This document shows, in pieces, positions 16,193 through 24,454 of a DNA stretch of 38,506 nucleotides. The position numbers and the translations under genes were made by a program. The first letter of the stretch is position 1. Each line of letters begins with the position of its first letter. This DNA comes from CAYVAP01 sp964343195 (lineage in GTDB: Bacteria; Bacteroidota; Bacteroidia; J057): positions 1-38,506 of the forward strand of contig CAYFIR010000058.1 of NCBI GenBank assembly GCA_964343195.1, given 5' to 3'. The notes below the pieces were generated by a model. It was given only the letters and a program-made list of their open reading frames with translations, ran no database searches and was not told the origin of the DNA.

Positions 16193-17443
16193 ATGCTCAG
16201 GATGCCTTCAAATTTTACGGTCATCAGTGTGCTGGTTGCCATTGGGTTAACCTGGGCTTCTGCATGTCAAAATCCCCCCGTGGAAACACAGACTGCAGCC
16301 CCGCTTCCTTCCCCGGAACTGCGTCGCATGTCCTTCGAACAGTTTGGCATTGATGTCGAATCCAGTCAGGTCATACAGGCCTATCTGGAGGAGGGGGAGT
16401 TTATGACAGATCTTTTGCGTGAGCAGGGGGTGCCAGCCAGAGTGCTCGATAGTGTGGAGGCTGCTTCTGGTGAGATCCTGAATGTACGCCGGATGCGAGC
16501 TGGACGTCCCATTACCATTATCAAGGGGAACAATACGGGAGTCGTCGAGTACTTCGTTTACGAAAAGACAAATGCGACTTACGTGGTTTTTGACCTTCGG
16601 GATGGAGTCCGTGTCTATGAGGGGCGTAAGAAAATACGTCTTAGAGAACAGGAAGCCAGTGGAGTTATCCTTGGGTCTCTTTACGAAAGCGTGGAAGCAG
16701 CCGGACTGGACCTTAGCCTTGTTCAGCGGCTTGAAGAAGTGTATGCTCACACCGTCGATTTCCGGGATCTTGACCGGGGCGATTTCTTCAGAGTAGTATA
16801 TGAGGAGCAACTGGTTGATGGCGTCCCGGTAGGCATAGGGGCGATCCTTGCTGCGCAGGTGAAGCAACAGGGAACAGAATATTTTGCTTTCCGATTTGAG
16901 GAAGACACCCTGACGGGATATTTCGATGAAAAGGGCCACCGATTGGTGCCAGATTTCCTGGATGTACCTATTCAGTTGGAAGAAGGAGAAGAGTTTACCC
17001 TGCGGGAAAACCGTTTTGGGCAGGATTTGCTCACCGAGATTGGGACTCCTGTGTTGTCAGCAGCTCCGGGTAAAGTGGTAGACATGGGATACACCAGACT
17101 CAGAGGGCGCTTTGTCACCATACGGCACAATGGCGTATATGGATCCGAGTTCAACTTCATGAAGGATTGGGCCGATTCACTGAAAATAGGCAGTCGGGTC
17201 AAGCGTGGACAGGTCATTGGGTTTACTGGAGCACATCCTACCTACGATCGTCCCATGGTTCGCTATCGATTCTTTAAATCCGGAGAACTTACCCCTCCCC
17301 CTCCTATGCCTGATTCCGCTGATGTATGGATACAGCCTGAGCATCAGGTGGTCTTTAGCCGATATGAGCAGATGATGGAGCGACGCCTGAAGAGCATCCC
17401 GCTTGACAGCTCGGTTAATCGCAGCTTCGCCTCAAGTAATTAG
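16193..17443 (+). CDS. LytM/M23-type lipoprotein with degenerate metal site
   Basis: This 416-residue protein has a signal peptide with lipobox ASAC (Cys25), an OapA/M23-like N-terminal region (TDLLREQGVPARVLDSV; MRAGRPITII), and a C-terminal LytM fold (GTPVLSAAPGKVVDMGY, RGRFVTIRHNGVY, VKRGQVIGFTGAHPTYDRPMVRYRF). In active M23 peptidases zinc is held by HxGxD and HxH. Here the first reads RFGQD (His to Arg274, Asp278 kept) and PHLHxE reads PMVRYR (Met355, Arg357). It should therefore not cleave peptidoglycan, and may instead act like EnvC/NlpD, the degenerate LytM factors that activate amidases (family knowledge, inferred role). The start at 16193 is backed by the promoter at 16129-16157; 16202 is an alternative. 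Confidence 0.87.
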   Translation: MLRMPSNFTVISVLVAIGLTWASACQNPPVETQTAAPLPSPELRRMSFEQFGIDVESSQVIQAYLEEGEFMTDLLREQGVPARVLDSVEAASGEILNVRRMRAGRPITIIKGNNTGVVEYFVYEKTNATYVVFDLRDGVRVYEGRKKIRLREQEASGVILGSLYESVEAAGLDLSLVQRLEEVYAHTVDFRDLDRGDFFRVVYEEQLVDGVPVGIGAILAAQVKQQGTEYFAFRFEEDTLTGYFDEKGHRLVPDFLDVPIQLEEGEEFTLRENRFGQDLLTEIGTPVLSAAPGKVVDMGYTRLRGRFVTIRHNGVYGSEFNFMKDWADSLKIGSRVKRGQVIGFTGAHPTYDRPMVRYRFFKSGELTPPPPMPDSADVWIQPEHQVVFSRYEQMMERRLKSIPLDSSVNRSFASSN

Positions 17444-17449
17444 TGCCTA

Positions 17450-17557
17450 CGGAATTAAGTAATATCCCAATTGAAAATGAGGTAAGCAATTGAACAGTAA
17501 TACTTTCAACTCCGAACTATCGACTCCGAACTTCGAACTCTTTCCACTAGCTTCACT
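17450..17557. repeat. intergenic repeat, copy 2
   Basis: This is a second copy of the element at 14719-14856. It shares CGGAATTAAGTAAT (17450-17463), CGACTCCGAACTTCGAACT (17521-17539), CCACTAGC (17544-17551) and TTCACT (17552-17557). It is shorter by 30 bases, lacks the CCCGC hairpin, and has an extra AACTCCGAACTAT upstream of the second block. It fills the gap between the convergent LytM and DUF2797 genes. Confidence 0.7.
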
Positions 17558-17596
17558 CTGCTTTTCATCCCAAACCTTTTCCCATTCTCTGAACTT

Positions 17597-18397
17597 CTAT
17601 TCAACAGAGAGGGATACAAGATATCCGGTGTGGCGGCGAACGTTGAACACTTTCCCTTCATCAAACATCAGGTATTGGCCTTTGATGCCCTGTAAAACTC
17701 CTTCAATGTCGCTGACTTTGTCAAGAGACTGGCTTTTCACTTTGGTCGGAAACGTCTCTACTGGGTAGGTTAATTCCCAGACATCATCATCTTCACTGAG
17801 GTATTCGTGATATTCTCCGGGGAGTAAGTCCGCAATCCTGGCTTTTTCTGCGAGTAAATCCACGCTTTCGTCCACATCGTGTTTGAGCATTTTCTGCCAG
17901 GAAGTCTTGTCAGACAGGTGTTCCTTGAGGGCCACCTCTATGTCTCCGGCAATCTTTCGGTAGGGAACTTCGCACAGGACAATCGCCTGCCAGGCCCCCT
18001 GGTCGATCCATCTGGTAGGAACCTGGGTCGTTCTGGTGACGCCTACTTTTACATTGCTCGAAAGAGCCAGATAAACGATGTGGGGTTGTACATGGTGTTC
18101 TTCCTCCCATTGAGGGTCACGCCCTTTTCCCAAATGCCCCTCACACAGTTCAGGCTTTATGATACAGGGGGAGTTGGCTGGGTGATTCATGAAATCGGGA
18201 TAGCATAACCCTTCGCCAAAGGCTTTTTTGGTTTTGCGTCCGCAGATTTTACAATTAATGACGCCTTCGTAATGAAGGTTGACCTTTTTTCCAATCAGTT
18301 CATTCATGGAGATCACACTATCTCCTAGGTGTAGGGTGTATTGGATGGGAGAATCCAACTCTGTGGCCATCTTTTTCAGGTTGCCCTGGTAGGTCAT
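17597..18397 (-). CDS. DUF2797 domain-containing protein
   Basis: A 266-residue cytoplasmic protein of the DUF2797 family, whose function is not established. Early cysteines C-x2-C ... C (CKICGRKTKKAFGEGLCYP, about residues 48-66) and a later Cys/His segment (CIIKPELCEGH) look like a zinc-binding unit. The stretch IVYLALSSNVKVGVTRTTQVPTRWIDQGA resembles the start of a GIY-YIG-like nuclease fold, a resemblance and not a claim of activity. The start at 18397 (MTYQGNLKKM) avoids overlap with the KAS III-like gene, whose stop is 25 bases upstream on the same strand, so the two are likely cotranscribed. Confidence 0.85.
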   Translation of the reverse strand: MTYQGNLKKMATELDSPIQYTLHLGDSVISMNELIGKKVNLHYEGVINCKICGRKTKKAFGEGLCYPDFMNHPANSPCIIKPELCEGHLGKGRDPQWEEEHHVQPHIVYLALSSNVKVGVTRTTQVPTRWIDQGAWQAIVLCEVPYRKIAGDIEVALKEHLSDKTSWQKMLKHDVDESVDLLAEKARIADLLPGEYHEYLSEDDDVWELTYPVETFPTKVKSQSLDKVSDIEGVLQGIKGQYLMFDEGKVFNVRRHTGYLVSLSVE

Positions 18398-18422
18398 GTG
18401 AGAATGTTTTAGGAGAATCTGG

Positions 18423-19412
18423 TCAATAGGTAAAGGCGATACCGCCAAAGGTAAGTCCGCTTCCCGAACCAATCATGAAAAATTTATCTCCTCGTTTGAT
18501 GAGGTTCTTTTCTACGGCGTCATTGAAGGTAATCGGCAGACAGGCGGATCCGGTGTAACCATAGTTTCTCATAGCTGTATGGGCTCGTTCATGAGGCAGC
18601 TTCATGTTATCCAGCGTCTTGCGGATGCTGTTGATGTTAATCTGGGTGAGAAAGTATTGCTGCACCTCTTCGGGTTCCAGTTTTAGCCGTGTCTGCATGC
18701 TACGGGACATCCGGGTCCACACCTGAGGGTTCAGTTCTGGAGGAAACCGATAATTGATTCGTAGCGTATTGTCGTGCCGTTCAAGTGACTCTTCGGTAAT
18801 GGGATGTTTGGTCCCACCTCCATAAATGCCCATGCCATCATAGTACTGGCCAAGGGTAATGAGCTCACTATCAAGGTATCCGGTGTTTTCTTCGTCCGAA
18901 GCGCTCAGGATAATCGCGCCAGCCCCATCGGCGAAAAGGGTGACGGTTTTTTTGTCCTGCCTGTTGAGAAACTTGCTCATGGCATAGCACCCAATTACCA
19001 AAACGTGGTTGTAGCGTTTGTCGGTTCGGATATATTTGGCTCCGACATCCAATCCCATAACAAACCCGGCGCAGGCGGCATTAAGGTCAAATGTGCCTGC
19101 ATGCCCCGCCTGAAGGCGGTACTGAACTACCGCTGCGGTAGAGGGCGTCAGATATTCTGGGGTGTCGGTGGCTACGACAATAAGGTCAATGTCACGGGGA
19201 TTGAGGCCCGCGCGATCCAGTGCCTGTCGGGCAGCATGCTCAGCCAGGTCAACGGTGGACTCGTCCTCCGCACACCAGCGTCGTTCGTAGATCTGTAAAT
19301 TTCCCTCCAGCCAGGTGCTCACATCTGTCCCAAGTAGCTCATCGAAGTAGCGATTGGGCAAAACCCGCTTGGGAAGATATGCTCCTGTAGAGGTGATAAC
19401 CGCATTGCGCAT
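18423..19412 (-). CDS. KAS III (FabH)-family thiolase-fold protein with altered catalytic residues
   Basis: The 329-residue protein has the FabH-like thiolase fold: ITSTGAYLPKRVLPN at the start, the nucleophile in NAACAGFVMGL (Cys114), FADGAGAIIL near 160, and the C-terminal GSGSGLTFGG loop. In FabH the other two catalytic residues are the His of HQAN and the Asn of GNTSAAS. The corresponding positions here read TQIN (Thr256) and GYTGSA (Tyr286). Decarboxylative condensation by the normal mechanism is therefore doubtful; acyl transfer or another Cys-dependent reaction is possible. It is not adjacent to other fatty acid genes and precedes a DUF2797 gene in an apparent operon. Family assignment is firm; reaction is not. 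Confidence 0.85.
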   Translation of the reverse strand: MRNAVITSTGAYLPKRVLPNRYFDELLGTDVSTWLEGNLQIYERRWCAEDESTVDLAEHAARQALDRAGLNPRDIDLIVVATDTPEYLTPSTAAVVQYRLQAGHAGTFDLNAACAGFVMGLDVGAKYIRTDKRYNHVLVIGCYAMSKFLNRQDKKTVTLFADGAGAIILSASDEENTGYLDSELITLGQYYDGMGIYGGGTKHPITEESLERHDNTLRINYRFPPELNPQVWTRMSRSMQTRLKLEPEEVQQYFLTQININSIRKTLDNMKLPHERAHTAMRNYGYTGSACLPITFNDAVEKNLIKRGDKFFMIGSGSGLTFGGIAFTY

Positions 19413-19879
19413 CCGCAGTAGTTCCCTTTAATGCCCCGTTGTAGAGGCCTGTTTTGTTTTATTCGTTAACCTAAATTAAGCAATGCAGATGCATTTAAAA
19501 AGAGGGGAGAGGGTTCTGTTGGGAAAAGGGGCTTATTTTGGCTTTTATTAGTGTAAATTATACGTAAAAATATTTTTGGCTTCCCTTTCTGTACACAAAG
19601 CCCCGCCCAATGGAGGAGGGAACGTGGAATGCCGAAATGGAATTGAAAAAGGTTGTAAATGGGAAGATCTGGAGAAATCCCTGATATTCTCAGTAATCCA
19701 AAACATGTGGGGTAGCATGGCGGCGACTGATTTCATTCCTCCGGGTAGAATGAAACCGGTGCCTTGGCCATTTTTACCTGCAGGTTGCCGGGATCCATGG
19801 GGGAGGTTGTCTGAATAATACAAAAACGAGCTACCCCCAAAGGAAGTAGCTCGTTAGGTATGTTCGTGGCGAATCGCCT
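19413..19879. other. intergenic region between the KAS III-like gene and prc
   Basis: This 467-base gap includes the upstream region of the KAS III-like gene (AT-rich, 19430-19570) and the prc terminator (19822-19855). The 19590-19800 block in between is of normal composition and contains a TTCATTC/GAATGAA inverted repeat (19733-19755). ORFs of 80 and 91 codons cross it on opposite strands but look unlike proteins and overlap the terminator or lack family features. Confidence 0.5.
19822..19855 (-). terminator. rho-independent terminator of prc
   Basis: A perfect 10-base stem, AACGAGCTAC (19825-19834) with GTAGCTCGTT (19846-19855), is followed on the minus strand by a T run. It begins 24 bases after the prc stop codon. 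Confidence 0.9.
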
Positions 19880-21985
19880 TTACTGCATATCCTGCATGAT
19901 CTGAATGGCTTCATACAGGTAGATGTCCTTGGTCAGGTTGGTGCGCCATGACTCAAAGCGCTTTTGGCGAGTTTCATCAGCAGCAATGAAGTCTTCATCG
20001 GATGACAGATAGTCCACCTGAAGGCCTTCGATCACGCTGCGGATGTTTTTATACCGCTCGGACTCTGTCTCCAAACGCTCAACTTCAGCCTGATAGTCAG
20101 CCAGGTTGAGGGGATAGTCCTCCCGATCCTGACGCGCTTTAAAGCGCTCGGCATTCTCCCTGATCAGTTGGAAGGTATTGTTGTCGGCGATACGAGCCTG
20201 GGATAGAGCCTGCAGTTCTCCAACCTGAGTGGAGACAGGATCGTCCCAGACCTGATAGGAAACCGGGTCAATGCGGTCCCAGGCCATCGAATGCTCGTAA
20301 TCTTTTTCCCCGATGTCGATAAGGCTGTACTCGTCAGGGATGATGATATCCGGAACTACCCCTTTTAGCTGGGTGGCATCTCCATTGATGCGATAGAACT
20401 TCTGAGTGGTCAGCTTGATCTGCCCCAGCGGCTTCATCTCGCTGCCTCCTGAGACGAACTCATCGAGGTCTACAAAAGTCTGTACGGTTCCCTTGCCATA
20501 GGTGCTGGTACTGCCGACAATCACGGCTCGATCATAATCCTGCATGGCTGCTGCCAAAATTTCTGAGGCAGAAGCACTGTAAGAGTTAACCAGGACGATC
20601 AACTTGCCATCATACTGCACGCTTGGGTCTCGGTCGCGCAGAATCTGAGGGTTGTATCCTCGGTATTTTACCTGTACGATGGGGCCATTGTCAATAAACA
20701 GTCCGCTCATCTCAATGGCATCCTGCAGGGCACCTCCTCCATTGAAGCGGAGGTCAAGGATGATGCCTTCAATGTCTTCCCGTTGCAGTTTCTCGATCTC
20801 ACGGGCTACGTCAGTGGCCGCTCGGCGACCGTTTCGGTTGTTGAAGTCTACATAAAACTTGGGCAAATGAATGTATCCAATGCCTGGGCCACCATCCTCA
20901 TCGTGAAGTACAGCCGACTTTGCGTAGGTTTCTTCCAGGATTACCACATCGCGGGTAATGGCAATGTCTTCAGTAGTTCCGTCGATTTTTCGCACAGTCA
21001 ATATTACCTCGCTGCCCTTGGGGCCACGGATCATTTTGACTACGTCGTCGATATTCATTCCCACGGCGTCGACAGGCTCAGCGTCGCGTCCCTGGGCGAC
21101 TTTGAGAATCTTGTCATCGGCTTGCAGTTCTCCCTGACGGGCTGAAGCACTTCCCGGGATGATTTCGACTACTTTGATATAGCCTTCATCCTCGCGCAGG
21201 CTGGCACCGATTCCTTCAAACTGTCCAGAGAGCTGGATGTCAAAATCTTCCTTGTCCTTTGGCGGGAAGTATCCAGTATGAGGATCATAAATATTGGCAA
21301 CAGAGTTGAGATATTCTGCTCGGTAATCAGCCATATCCTCCTTCAGGAGGCGGTCGATATACTCCAGGTAGCTCTTGCGTGTACGTTCGCGGGCTGCCTC
21401 CTCAAGTTCTTCGTAAGATTTGAATTCGAAGTCTTCGTCTCCTTCCTCTTTGGCTTTTTCCTGGCGCTCAAGAGAATTGGCCAGTCGAATCATCGTGCGG
21501 TACTTGAGCTCCTGATGCCAGCGTTGGCGGAGGGCATCTTCATCGGCTGGGTAGGCGTCATCCTCTGGATTGCCGTCATATACCTCTTTGAGTTCGAAGT
21601 CAAACGGCTCGGCTGTGAGCTCGGTAATCATTTCCTTGGCCTGCCCACGGCGTCGGTCAAAGATGTTATAGGAAAGCTCAAAGAATTCGAAGGTGCCATT
21701 CTGAAGTTCGTCGTCAATCCGCGTGCGGAAACGGGCGAGGTTATCGACATCTTCCTGGGTAAAAAATAGCTTGGCATAATCGACTCGCTCCAGGTATTCT
21801 TCAAATACCATTTCGGAGAAGTGATCATCAACTGCCTGAGGCTCATAATGGAGTTTCTCCATGCTACGAATCAACAGGTCAACCAGTACTTTGCCACGGT
21901 CTCCGAATCCGTCGTAAATGGCATATGCTCCACTCAGCATGAGGGCAGCTACCAGGCCACCTACGACCAAAACTCTAATTTTCAT
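19880..21985 (-). CDS. prc: carboxy-terminal processing protease, S41A family (Prc/Tsp-like)
   Basis: This periplasmic or membrane-anchored tail-specific protease has 701 residues. It starts with a signal or anchor helix (residues 1-22), followed by an N-terminal helical region with several acidic stretches. A PDZ domain lies at about 232-315 (FEGIGASLREDEGYIKV, GSASARQGELQADDKILKV). The S41 catalytic core has GGGALQDAIEMSGLF, the Ser nucleophile in NSYSASASEILAAAMQDY, and the general-base Lys in STYGKGTVQTF. The C-terminal helical region resembles the DUF3340 tail of E. coli Prc, so this is the Prc type rather than the shorter CtpA type. Substrates in E. coli include penicillin-binding protein 3 and peptidoglycan hydrolase partners; here unknown. 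Confidence 0.93.
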   Translation of the reverse strand: MKIRVLVVGGLVAALMLSGAYAIYDGFGDRGKVLVDLLIRSMEKLHYEPQAVDDHFSEMVFEEYLERVDYAKLFFTQEDVDNLARFRTRIDDELQNGTFEFFELSYNIFDRRRGQAKEMITELTAEPFDFELKEVYDGNPEDDAYPADEDALRQRWHQELKYRTMIRLANSLERQEKAKEEGDEDFEFKSYEELEEAARERTRKSYLEYIDRLLKEDMADYRAEYLNSVANIYDPHTGYFPPKDKEDFDIQLSGQFEGIGASLREDEGYIKVVEIIPGSASARQGELQADDKILKVAQGRDAEPVDAVGMNIDDVVKMIRGPKGSEVILTVRKIDGTTEDIAITRDVVILEETYAKSAVLHDEDGGPGIGYIHLPKFYVDFNNRNGRRAATDVAREIEKLQREDIEGIILDLRFNGGGALQDAIEMSGLFIDNGPIVQVKYRGYNPQILRDRDPSVQYDGKLIVLVNSYSASASEILAAAMQDYDRAVIVGSTSTYGKGTVQTFVDLDEFVSGGSEMKPLGQIKLTTQKFYRINGDATQLKGVVPDIIIPDEYSLIDIGEKDYEHSMAWDRIDPVSYQVWDDPVSTQVGELQALSQARIADNNTFQLIRENAERFKARQDREDYPLNLADYQAEVERLETESERYKNIRSVIEGLQVDYLSSDEDFIAADETRQKRFESWRTNLTKDIYLYEAIQIMQDMQ

Positions 21986-22299
21986 AAATATGGATCTTGA
22001 ACGGCTATGATGCTTAAGTTACGTAAAAATGAAGCTCAGGTGCATAGCAATAGCTGCAAAAAACGCTCTTGAGCTGACATCCTGCGGGAATTACCTATAG
22101 TATTCCAGGGATTGCTAGGGAGTAGGCATCCGTCCGAATTATTTTGAGGAGCTAATATGCCAAACGGATGGTTACTTAACAAACGGCTAATACCTGCCTG
22201 GGTTTTGCGCTATGTCGGATTCTCAGCTAGTTTTGCCGAAATCAGTGGGCTGTTTAATACCCCTCATGTTTCATTCCATTTTTAATTGTTGCAAAAAAA
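21986..22299. other. divergent intergenic region between prc and argB
   Basis: The right half carries the argB promoter (22204-22235). I could not identify a matching consensus promoter for prc in the left half, and no ORF or repeat of note is visible. Confidence 0.6.
22204..22235 (+). promoter_or_regulatory. promoter of argB
   Basis: TTTG (22204-22207), a 20-base spacer, then TAGTTTTG (22228-22235), an exact match to the Bacteroidota -33/-7 consensus. It predicts a leader of about 58 bases. Confidence 0.65.
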
Positions 22300-23076
22300 A
22301 TGAGCGCGATCTCTCCACTCACCCTGGTTAAGATAGGGGGAAAAGTTCTCGACAACAACGACCTGCTCACTCCGGTATTGGATGCCTTTGTGGCCATGCC
22401 CGGTGCCAAAATCCTCGTTCATGGGGGAGGAAAAGCCGGTTCAGACCTGGCCCAACGCCTGGGAGTGGAGGCCCCCCTGATCAATGGCAGACGGATCACT
22501 AGCCCCGAAATGCTGGAGATCGCGCTGATGGTCTATGGCGGAAAAATGAACCGCCAACTCGTGGCCTCGCTCCAGGCCAGAGGACTCAACGCCTTGGGTC
22601 TAACCGGAGCAGATTTGAATGCCATTCGGGCCCATAAGCGGCCTGTAAAAGACATTGACTATGGATTGGTAGGCGATATTGACGAAGTGAATGCGGCGCA
22701 ATTGCAAAATCTGCTGCACGCCAATTTGGTGCCGGTCATGGCTCCCCTGACCCATGACGGGGCAGGGCAGTTGCTCAACACCAATGCGGACACCATCGCG
22801 GCGACGGTCGCCTCTGCGATGGCGGCGCACTTTCAGGTGCGGCTGGTCTTTGCCTTTGAGCGCCCCGGTGTCCTCACGGATGCCAATGATGACAACAGCC
22901 TCATCTCACATCTGAGTAAATCAGAGGCCGATCGCCTGACCGAAACCGGAGCTATCGCTGCGGGTATGTTGCCCAAACTCCACAATGCTTTCAACGCCCT
23001 CAATAGTGGTGTTGCCAGCGTGGTCATCGGCAAAGCCAGGCAGAGTGGGTTTAGCGGGACGGAGTTATCTCTGTAG
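22300..23076 (+). CDS. argB: acetylglutamate kinase (ArgB family)
   Basis: This enzyme phosphorylates N-acetylglutamate (or N-succinylglutamate in some Bacteroidota) in arginine synthesis. The amino acid kinase fold is clear: VKIGGKVL near residues 10-17, HGGGKAGSDLAQRLG near 40-54 for nucleotide and substrate binding, NGRRITSPEMLEIALMVYGGKMN, GLTGADLNAI, and NTNADTIAATVASAM near 165-180. Length (258) is normal. No other arg genes are adjacent, so it is probably a detached member of the pathway. It has its own promoter and converges on kynU, with stop codons 10 bases apart. The succinyl versus acetyl preference cannot be read with confidence. Confidence 0.93.
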   Translation: MSAISPLTLVKIGGKVLDNNDLLTPVLDAFVAMPGAKILVHGGGKAGSDLAQRLGVEAPLINGRRITSPEMLEIALMVYGGKMNRQLVASLQARGLNALGLTGADLNAIRAHKRPVKDIDYGLVGDIDEVNAAQLQNLLHANLVPVMAPLTHDGAGQLLNTNADTIAATVASAMAAHFQVRLVFAFERPGVLTDANDDNSLISHLSKSEADRLTETGAIAAGMLPKLHNAFNALNSGVASVVIGKARQSGFSGTELSL

Positions 23077-23086
23077 CGAGAAGCCA

Positions 23087-24337
23087 TCAATTCCCCTTCA
23101 ACAACTCCACCAACCGCCAGACATCCTCAAAAGAATTGTAGAGCGGAGCGGGTGCCGCCCGGATGACATTGGGCTCGCGCCAATCGACGATGACGCCCGC
23201 CTGGGTAAGCCGATCGAATAGCTGACGGCCATTGGGGCCTGTCAGGAGGGATAGCTGTGCCCCGCGATGTGCCGGATCTTCTGGCGTGATGATCTCGATG
23301 GAAAGCTGATCTGCCTGATCCCGCAGCAGGATCTCAAAGTACCCCGTCAGCGCGATGGACTTCTGACGGATGGCTTCCATGCCGACTTCTTCGAAAATAT
23401 CCAGCGAAGCCCGCAGCGCCGCCATGGACAGCACCGGAGCATTACTCAGTTGCCAGCCCTCCGCCGTTGGAATCGGCTGAAAGTCTGGCCCCATCTGGAA
23501 TCGGGTTTCCTTGTCGTGGCCCCACCATCCCGCGAGGCGGGGGAGATCCTGACTATGGTGATGATGCTCATGTACGAAACATCCCGCCACGCTGCCGGGG
23601 CCTCCATTCAAATATTTGTAAGTACACCAGCAGGCAAAGTCATAGCCCCAGTCATGCAGTTGTAAAGGCACATTTCCGACGGCGTGGGCGAGATCGACTC
23701 CCATCACACAGCCCCGCGAATGGCCTGCCTGGGCGATTTTTTCCAGCTCAAAAAACTGTCCCGTGTAGTAGTTGACTCCACCGAGCATCACGAGGGCGAT
23801 CTGATCGCCCTGTTCCTCGATCACCCCCAGGATGTCTTCGGTGCGGAGGGCATGCTCGCCTTCGCGGGGCTTGAGCATGATGAGGTGCCGTTCTGGGTCA
23901 AAGCCATGCCAGTGAATCTGCGATTTGACGGCATAGATGTCAGATGGAAAGGCGTCTGCCTCGATCAGGATTTTGGGACGGCCCACCGTCGGACGGTAAA
24001 AGCTCGCCATCATCAGGTGGAGGTTGACCGTCAGGCCATTCATCATGACGACTTCCTCGGGCTTAGCCCCCACGATGCGCGCCATGGGCTCGGTGAGGAA
24101 CTCATGGTAGGGCATCCATGGATTTTTGGCGTGAAAATGGCCTTCGACGCCGAGTTTCTCCCAGTCGAGCAGTTCCTGCTCGACATAGTCGCGCACGGCT
24201 TTGGGCTGACAGCCGAGGGAGTTGCCGGTGAAGTAAAGGTGCGGCTCTCCGTTGGATTGCACAGGTAGGTGAAACCGTTCGCGGTAGCTGCGTAATGGAT
24301 CCTGGGCGTCGAGGGTACGGGCGTGGTCAATATTCAT
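23087..24337 (-). CDS. kynU: kynureninase
   Basis: This PLP enzyme cleaves kynurenine to anthranilate and alanine, or 3-hydroxykynurenine to 3-hydroxyanthranilate. The latter reaction serves de novo NAD synthesis from tryptophan. The PLP-binding Lys is Lys241 in CWCTYKYLNGGPGS, and the cofactor-ring Asp is in VMGVDLAHAVGN (Asp215). Substrate and phosphate contacts lie in FTGNSLGCQP, NGLTVNLHLMMASFYRP and EADAFPSDIYAV. At 416 residues it is full length. Other kynurenine-pathway genes (tryptophan dioxygenase, monooxygenase) are not in this window. Base composition of argB-kynU looks somewhat richer in G+C than the flanks. Confidence 0.95.
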   Translation of the reverse strand: MNIDHARTLDAQDPLRSYRERFHLPVQSNGEPHLYFTGNSLGCQPKAVRDYVEQELLDWEKLGVEGHFHAKNPWMPYHEFLTEPMARIVGAKPEEVVMMNGLTVNLHLMMASFYRPTVGRPKILIEADAFPSDIYAVKSQIHWHGFDPERHLIMLKPREGEHALRTEDILGVIEEQGDQIALVMLGGVNYYTGQFFELEKIAQAGHSRGCVMGVDLAHAVGNVPLQLHDWGYDFACWCTYKYLNGGPGSVAGCFVHEHHHHSQDLPRLAGWWGHDKETRFQMGPDFQPIPTAEGWQLSNAPVLSMAALRASLDIFEEVGMEAIRQKSIALTGYFEILLRDQADQLSIEIITPEDPAHRGAQLSLLTGPNGRQLFDRLTQAGVIVDWREPNVIRAAPAPLYNSFEDVWRLVELLKGN

Positions 24338-24454
24338 GGGTCATTGATCATTGATCGGAGTTCATTGGTCAGTAGGGAAGAGGAGGTTGGGAAGGTCATC
24401 ATGGTGATTGAGGTGGTTCTGGGTGTGATTACGAATTACCAATCACGAGTTTCC
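24338..24454. repeat. short degenerate repeats between kynU and the M28 gene
   Basis: This spacer contains CATTGATCATTGATC followed by CATTGGTCA (about 24342-24372), and a GTGATT/AATCAC inverted pair (24425-24446) around ACGAATTACC. Similar ATTCG/ATTAC-rich words occur at 1016-1050. These look like decayed simple repeats of a kind common in intergenic DNA of this phylum; no gene is present. Confidence 0.45.

Noticed and set aside
19548..19823. 91- and 80-codon ORFs on opposite strands upstream of the KAS III-like gene
   Set aside because: Neither has protein-like features, they overlap each other, and one overlaps the prc terminator.
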